Part shown: one piece after another, positions 59,413 to 64,000 of the stretch
How positions within the stretch are numbered: the stretch's first letter is position 1
Layout: every line of letters begins with the position of its first letter
Assembly: GCF_000178855.1 (NCBI RefSeq)
Contig: NZ_ADVG01000005.1
Coordinates: forward strand, 1,238,519-1,302,518
Direction of reading: 5' to 3'
DNA length: 64,000 bases
Origin: Ktedonobacter racemifer DSM 44963
GTDB taxonomy: Bacteria; Chloroflexota; Ktedonobacteria; Ktedonobacterales; Ktedonobacteraceae
Notes under the pieces: generated by a model
Told to the model about the DNA's origin: nothing
Database searches by the model: none
What the model saw: only the letters and a program-made list of their open reading frames with translations
Translations under genes and position numbers: made by a program

Positions 59413-60301
59413 AATTTACCTTCTGGGCGGAGTTCAACTGCCACTTGTCGAAGAGCTTATCGTACGTGCCGTCCTTCTTGACCGCGTCGTACGCCGCTTT
59501 GAGGGCGTTAAACATCTCGGTGTCGTCTTTGCGCACCACAATGCCTTCGGGGGCCTGGTCGGTGATGGCGCCACCAATCTCAAACTGGCCCGGGTTCAAC
59601 TTAAGATAGTAGTCCGTTACGGGCGAGTCCTGGTAGGTCGCGTCGACGCGCTTGTCGGCCAGCAACTGGATAACGTCGGTCTGCGCGTCCAGCACTGTCA
59701 GCGCAATCGTTGGCTTGCCCGCCGTTGTGCAGTCCTTTTTGGCCGCGGTCAGGGCATCAAACTCAACAGTATTTGTCTGCACACCAACCTTCTTGCCACA
59801 CAGGTCCTTGACGCTGCTAATATGATCGGGATTCCCCTTCTGCACCAGGAGCGACTGACCCGCGTTAAAATAGGGAATGAACTGCGCCTTCTTCTGGCGA
59901 TCTGGATTAATCGTCACCGCAGATATCACGACATCGTAACGCTTGGAGCTAAGATCGTCGATGATCGTATCAAAGTTCGCCTTCTTAACATTGACCTTCA
60001 GGCCCATCCGCTTGCCCATCTCAGTAATCAGGTCAACATCAAAGCCAGTCGCCTGACCGCTGGCCGTGTCAACATACTCCTGGGGCGGGTATGTCGTGTC
60101 GCTGCCAACTGTCAACGTCCCGCCAGTGATCAAGTCCTTTGGCGCGGCCACTGTGGCCTTTACATTATCACCACTATTACTACCTGTAGCTGTGCCACTA
60201 CTACCACAAGCAGCCAAAATCATCATCAAACCGAGCATACAACTGATACCAAGCGCCTGCCATGACATGCGCTTCCCCCGCTTGGAGAAGATAAAAGACA
60301 T
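59411..60301 (-). CDS. Amino-acid-type ABC transporter substrate-binding lipoprotein
   Basis: A 296-residue lipoprotein. The signal peptide is MSFIFSKRGKRMSWQALG with lipobox LMMILAACGSS, cleaved before Cys 32 or so. The family 3 binding domain runs from LITGGTLTVGSDTTYPPQEYVDTASGQATGFDVDLI to the C-terminus, with DVVISAVTINPDR and DLCGKKVGVQTNTVEFDAL typical of polar amino acid binders. No permease or ATPase is adjacent, so it must work with a transporter encoded elsewhere. AGAGGAGG precedes the ATG. The downstream gene is its frameshifted paralogue. Confidence 0.92.
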   Translation of the reverse strand: MSFIFSKRGKRMSWQALGISCMLGLMMILAACGSSGTATGSNSGDNVKATVAAPKDLITGGTLTVGSDTTYPPQEYVDTASGQATGFDVDLITEMGKRMGLKVNVKKANFDTIIDDLSSKRYDVVISAVTINPDRQKKAQFIPYFNAGQSLLVQKGNPDHISSVKDLCGKKVGVQTNTVEFDALTAAKKDCTTAGKPTIALTVLDAQTDVIQLLADKRVDATYQDSPVTDYYLKLNPGQFEIGGAITDQAPEGIVVRKDDTEMFNALKAAYDAVKKDGTYDKLFDKWQLNSAQKVN

Positions 60302-60391
60302 ACGAGACCTCCTCTTAACTGATTCCGTTACTAACTATACATACGCACAATCATCCCCTATTTATCTCACAACTTTTCGAAAGAAAAGAGT

Positions 60392-60418
60392 TTGACATGC
60401 TGCACCCCATGCTATATC
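60392..60418 (+). promoter_or_regulatory. Predicted serA promoter
   Basis: TTGACA at 60392-60397 and an extended -10 TGCTATATC ending at 60418, spaced 15 bp. It predicts a leader of about 255 nt before serA. Confidence 0.45.
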
Positions 60419-60606
60419 CTGAAAGTAGAGATAAACCTGCGGCGGATAGGCAATCGTTGTCCGTCGCTCAAACATTGCATCGCACATATATGGCACGCAT
60501 TGGCGCATCACGCCTTCAATGAAGATACAAACAGCGTTCGAGGACGAGCACAGAATATCAATAACTTAACCTTGGCTATTTGCACAAATCACGTCTCACA
60601 CAGGCC

Positions 60607-60655
60607 TTTCGTCCCCTGGGAGCGTACCTTTCGGGAGGCTAGCCTCCAGGGATAT
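60607..60655 (+). promoter_or_regulatory. Stem-loop in the serA leader
   Basis: CCCCTGG near 60614 pairs with CCAGGG near 60646-60651, enclosing GGAGGCTAGCCTCC-like inner pairing. It ends about 15 bases before the serA ribosome-binding site (GAGGAG). It may act on translation or readthrough. No T-box consensus (TGGNACCGCG) is present. Confidence 0.35.
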
Positions 60656-60679
60656 GTGGCAACGAGGAGAAAACACAGC

Positions 60680-62407
60680 ATGACACAGGTACACGAACCA
60701 ACAAGCAAGGCAGATAACTCCCCCCAGACTATTCGTATTTTAATTACCGATAAAATCGCGCGCGAAGGTATCGATCTCTTAAAAGAGCAGATGCCTGAGG
60801 CACAGGTCGACGAGCGCCGTGGCCTGACACCAGAGCAGCTCGCCGAGGTCATCGGCGATTATCACGCCCTGATCGTGCGCAGCGAGACCCAGGTCACCGC
60901 CGATGTGCTTTCAGCGGGCACCAACCTCAAGATCGTCGGGCGCGCGGGCGTTGGCGTGGACAACATCGATACCAATGCCGCTACCCGCCTGGGCATCATC
61001 GTGGTCAACTCCCCCACGGGCAATATCATGGCCGCTGCAGAACATACCATCGCCATGCTGATGTCCCTGGCCCGCCACGTTCCCGCCGCCAATGCCAGCA
61101 TCAAGGGAGGAAAATGGGACAGGAGCCGCTTCATGGGCATCGAGGTTCGCAACAGGGTCCTGGGTGTGATTGGCCTTGGTAAAGTTGGTATGGCGGTCGC
61201 GCGCCGCGCCCTGGGCCTGGAGATGCAGGTCGTGGCCTATGATCCCTTTGTCTCCCCCGAGCAGGCACGCAAAAACGGGGTCGAGATGGGAACCTTTGAA
61301 GAGGTCTTGACCCGCGCGGACTTCCTGACACTGCACACCTCGCTCACCAGCGGCCCCCAGGGTACACGTGGATTGATCAGCGAGCATGAGCTTCAGATCA
61401 TGAAGCCGGGAGCCCGCCTCATCAACTGCGCTCGTGGCGGCCTGATCAATGAGAAAGCCCTACTCAACGCCCTCAACGAGGGGCGCCTGGCGGGCGCGGC
61501 ACTCGATGTCTTCAGCCAGGAACCTATCCGCGATGACGAGACCCTGCTGCAACTCCTGGCTCATGACCGCGTGATCGCGACCCCTCACCTGGGCGCCTCC
61601 ACCGAAGAGGCTCAGGTTGGCGTGGCCACCGATGTCGCGGAGCAGATCGTCTCTGTCCTCAATGGCGGTTTCCCCCGGGCCGCGGTCAACGCACCGCTGA
61701 TCCTGCCGGAGACGCTGAAGGTGCTTGAACCATACATGACCCTGCTCGAAAAGATGGGGCGGCTCTACACTCAATTGCAGCCCGGACCACTGAGCAAGAT
61801 CGAGGTTACCTATAACGGCGATATCGCGAGCTACGATCTGCGCCCACTGCAAGCCGCGCTGATCAAGGGCCTGCTCGAGTCCGTCTCTGAGGCGCACGTC
61901 AATATGATTAACGCCCAGCTGCTCGCCAAAGAACGGGGCCTGGAGATCACCGAGCAGAAGTCCACGACGCCAGCCGAGTTCGCCAACCAGGTCACGCTAC
62001 GCGTGCTCTCGCCCAATGGCAACTCCTCCTCGTTTATCGGCAAGCCCGGCATCGAGGATGAGCACTTCGATGTCATCAGCGGCGCGGTCGTCTATGACGA
62101 GCCTCGCATCGTACGCGTTGGCCGCTACTGGACCGAGTTTGTACCTGAGGGCTATATCCTCTTCTGTCGCAACCTCGACCAGCCAGGCATGATTGGCCGC
62201 GCTGGAACCCTCCTTGGCAAGGCACAGGTCAATATCCGCCACATGGACGTCGGCCCTGTGGAGCGCAAGCCCCGCACCCGCGTCCCCGGCAACACCACCG
62301 ATACGGCCCTGATGGTCATCTCGGTCGATGATGCCATTCCAGACTGGGCGCTGCGCGAGCTCAGCGAGACCGGCGACATCTTCGGCGTCACCGTCGTCAA
62401 TTTATAA
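60680..62407 (+). CDS. serA: D-3-phosphoglycerate dehydrogenase
   Basis: First step of serine synthesis. A 575-residue long-form enzyme; start MTQVHEPTSKADNSPQTIRILITDKIAREGIDLL with GAGGAG upstream. The open frame continues about 96 codons upstream through the leader. NAD site VLGVIGLGKVGMAVARRALGLEMQVVAYDPF, catalytic region GARLINCARGGLINEKALLNAL, and the histidine in ATPHLGASTEEAQVGVA are intact. An intervening ASB domain (residues about 325-460) and C-terminal ACT domain (GYILFCRNLDQPGMIGRAGTLLGKAQVNI) mark the type 1 enzyme; the ACT domain usually senses serine. Confidence 0.95.
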   Translation: MTQVHEPTSKADNSPQTIRILITDKIAREGIDLLKEQMPEAQVDERRGLTPEQLAEVIGDYHALIVRSETQVTADVLSAGTNLKIVGRAGVGVDNIDTNAATRLGIIVVNSPTGNIMAAAEHTIAMLMSLARHVPAANASIKGGKWDRSRFMGIEVRNRVLGVIGLGKVGMAVARRALGLEMQVVAYDPFVSPEQARKNGVEMGTFEEVLTRADFLTLHTSLTSGPQGTRGLISEHELQIMKPGARLINCARGGLINEKALLNALNEGRLAGAALDVFSQEPIRDDETLLQLLAHDRVIATPHLGASTEEAQVGVATDVAEQIVSVLNGGFPRAAVNAPLILPETLKVLEPYMTLLEKMGRLYTQLQPGPLSKIEVTYNGDIASYDLRPLQAALIKGLLESVSEAHVNMINAQLLAKERGLEITEQKSTTPAEFANQVTLRVLSPNGNSSSFIGKPGIEDEHFDVISGAVVYDEPRIVRVGRYWTEFVPEGYILFCRNLDQPGMIGRAGTLLGKAQVNIRHMDVGPVERKPRTRVPGNTTDTALMVISVDDAIPDWALRELSETGDIFGVTVVNL

Positions 62408-62461
62408 TAAAAAGTGCGTGGGAGATGGGGCTCCGCCCCATCTCCCACACACTTTTTATTA
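62405..62461. repeat. 27-bp palindrome starting at the serA stop codon, loop TCC
   Basis: Arms 62405-62431 (starts TAATAAAAAGTGCGTGGG) and 62435-62461 pair with one mismatch around TCC. The left arm begins with the TAA stop of serA. The right foot ends in TTTTTATTA, so it may also terminate. Confidence 0.9.
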
Positions 62462-62602
62462 CGCTTTCTCCTATCTCTACAACTCGGCAGAGTTTAGTAC
62501 GTATGGTAGACAGAGGCCTGGATCAATGCTACTATCAGCTAAATTACCTGTGACAATTGATGAGGCTTAAAAATATCTGGGGAAAGGTTGATTGCTGCTT
62601 TT

Positions 62603-63943
62603 ATGACGACGACAAAGCCACGAACATATCCACTACCAAACGTCAAACCGATCACACGCAGACAGGCACGCTTTGCCTTTATCGTACTCCTGGTTATCAA
62701 TGTCCTCAACTATGCCGACCGCTCCATCCTGGGAGCCGTACAAACGAAAATTCAGCCCGAGTTTCACCTGAGTGATACCGAGCTCGGGTTTATTATCTCC
62801 TCGTTTCTACTCATCTATGGCCTGGCAACATTCCCGTTGGGCATCTGGGCCGATAAAGGGGTGCGCAAGAATATTGTCGCGGCCTGTGTCGGCATCTGGA
62901 GTATCGCGACTGCCCTGGCAGGCTTTACGCATAACTTCATTCAGCTCCTGCTGACCCGTTCGGTGCTGGGCGTTGGCGAGGCAGGCTACGCGCCAGCCTC
63001 CCTCTCGATGATCGGCGACTATTTCCCCAAATCTGTACGTGGGCGTATGCTCTCGTTCTGGTCCATCGGCAACGTAGTGGGAACCGCTATCGGGCAGATT
63101 GCGGGCGGTATTATCGCTGTTACCCTGGGCTGGCGCTGGGCCTTCTTCTTCGTGGGCATCCCTGGCTTGATCGCCGCCTTCCTCATCTGGCGCGCCGTGG
63201 AGCCGGAGCGCGGCGTCTATGATCGCGTCGATGAGGAGGCAAGCGAGGATGCTTCAGAGGGCGAAATAGTGGGCCATAGCCTGGGCACGAATGTCTGGCA
63301 GACCTTCAAACAGATCGCACACATCCGCACCTACTGGATCTTGCTCGGCTCCTTCATCGCCAGCTTCTTCATTGTAGGGGCCGCGACCGGTTGGATTACG
63401 ACCTACATTGTACGTGACTTCAAACTCACGGAGGCCCAGGCGGGTCTCGTCTCCGGCCTCACCCTCGCCACAGGCAGCATTATTGGCACCATCATTGGTG
63501 GCTGGCTTGGCGATAGCTTGCAGAAGCGCAGGCCGCAGGGACGCCTCATCATCTCAACCATCTCTTTTCTCCTGGGCGCGCCCCTGACCCTGATCGCGCT
63601 CACCTTCCACACCATCTATCCCTTTGTGGCCTTCTTCACCCTGGCCATCATCACGCTCAGCCTCTGTCTCGGCCCAATCAACGCCGTGATTCAGGATATC
63701 ATCGAGCCTGATAAGCGCGCTACCGCCACCGGGCTGCTCTTGCTGCTGGCGCACCTGCTGGGGGACGCGGCCTCGCCCATCATCATCGGCATTCTCGCCG
63801 ACCGCACCTCACTGGGCACAGCCCTGCTCATTACCGCGCCCACCTGCCTCTTTATCGCTGGCCTCATCTGCCTCCTCGGGCTAAGAACGGTCGCCGGAGA
63901 TATGGAAGCCATGCAACAGCGCATGCGCCGCGCACGCGGTTAG
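62603..63943 (+). CDS. MFS transporter
   Basis: A 446-residue major facilitator with twelve hydrophobic helices. The start ATG 62603 (MTTTKPRTYPLPNVKPITRRQARF) is the first clear methionine; a TTG at 62588 is possible. The first helix ends LNYADRSILGAVQTKIQPEF and the loop between helices 2 and 3 carries GIWADKGVRKN, the family motif A. RSVLGVGEAGYAPASLSMIGDYFPKSVRGRMLSFWSIGN is typical of spinster/hexuronate-like members. Substrate not readable. It follows serA by 195 bp and is probably independent of it. Confidence 0.9.
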   Translation: MTTTKPRTYPLPNVKPITRRQARFAFIVLLVINVLNYADRSILGAVQTKIQPEFHLSDTELGFIISSFLLIYGLATFPLGIWADKGVRKNIVAACVGIWSIATALAGFTHNFIQLLLTRSVLGVGEAGYAPASLSMIGDYFPKSVRGRMLSFWSIGNVVGTAIGQIAGGIIAVTLGWRWAFFFVGIPGLIAAFLIWRAVEPERGVYDRVDEEASEDASEGEIVGHSLGTNVWQTFKQIAHIRTYWILLGSFIASFFIVGAATGWITTYIVRDFKLTEAQAGLVSGLTLATGSIIGTIIGGWLGDSLQKRRPQGRLIISTISFLLGAPLTLIALTFHTIYPFVAFFTLAIITLSLCLGPINAVIQDIIEPDKRATATGLLLLLAHLLGDAASPIIIGILADRTSLGTALLITAPTCLFIAGLICLLGLRTVAGDMEAMQQRMRRARG

Positions 63944-63962
63944 AGTAATAGAAGAGAAAAGA

Positions 63963-64000
63963 GAGCGGGGAGCATGCGCTGTCGCGCATGCTCCCCGCTC
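63963..64000. repeat. Palindrome at the window end, loop TGTC
   Basis: Arms 63963-63979 (starts GAGCGGGGAGCATGCGC) and 63984-64000 are exact complements around TGTC. The stem may continue past the window edge. It lies 20 bp after the MFS stop codon. Confidence 0.88.

Noticed and set aside
60419..60679. T-box riboswitch before serA
   Set aside because: The conserved TGGNACCGCG antiterminator sequence is absent, and no specifier-loop arrangement could be recognised.
1..64000. tRNA or rRNA genes
   Set aside because: Isolated GGTTCGA-like strings were checked (for example near 1866 and 14093) but none sits in a cloverleaf; both lie in a CRISPR spacer or a coding gene.

Overview
The window looks like a chromosomal segment of a ktedonobacterium-like member of the Chloroflexota. 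The grounds are indirect: mid-50s GC by eye, three Ser/Thr kinases carrying C-terminal WD40-type repeats, a very large MalT-type LuxR regulator with an extra N-terminal basic domain, an ISAs1-family element, and a heme operon that includes the chlorite-dismutase-family gene hemQ. No rRNA or tRNA gene was seen.

Layout. 1-2.4 kb: tail of an unknown CDS, a methyltransferase, a CoxG-like SRPBCC protein and a five-repeat CRISPR array without cas genes. 2.4-7.2 kb: histidine phosphatase, RlmI-like rRNA methyltransferase, GH15 glycosidase and a 55-aa membrane peptide. 7.4-15 kb: a minus-strand operon hemA-hemC-hemD-hemQ-hemL-hemB followed by an M20 peptidase, which covers tetrapyrrole synthesis from glutamyl-tRNA to hydroxymethylbilane/uroporphyrinogen III plus the coproheme decarboxylase. 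15-19 kb: zinc-ribbon protein, ABM monooxygenase, NUDIX, folD with fchA. 19.8-30.3 kb: LuxR regulator, SDR plus hydrolase pair, Nth, TDT transporter, threonine aldolase, SDR, two small proteins. 30.7-37.5 kb: pentapeptide protein, FabG-like SDR, methyltransferase, HTH-plus-GAF-like regulator, a complete ISAs1 element with a 9-bp target duplication, and a lectin/glucanase-fold protein. 37.6-45.4 kb: ClpP, XRE regulator, PAP2 phosphatase, ACT protein, a second aldolase-type lyase, an HD protein and dhaK-dhaL-dhaM-HPr (PTS-type dihydroxyacetone kinase). 46-53 kb: three tandem kinase/WD40 receptors. 53-64 kb: cobalamin-binding-like protein, the rpsP-khpA-rimM cluster, pyk, two tandem amino-acid-type binding proteins (one frameshifted), serA and an MFS transporter.

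The most striking signal lies between the genes. At least 16 intergenic spots carry very long, perfect or nearly perfect inverted repeats. Stems are usually 22-38 bp (the last is cut by the window edge at 17 bp) and loops usually 3-6 nt. The arms are unrelated in sequence, most lack a T-tract, and several include the stop codon of the preceding gene. They also occur between divergent genes, so they are not simply terminators. A subset is flanked by small conserved triloop hairpins whose stems covary between copies (24.9, 28.5 and 37.6 kb most clearly). I regard this as a dispersed structured element family and the best candidate for something undescribed. An ISAs1 copy has landed exactly in the foot of one of these palindromes.
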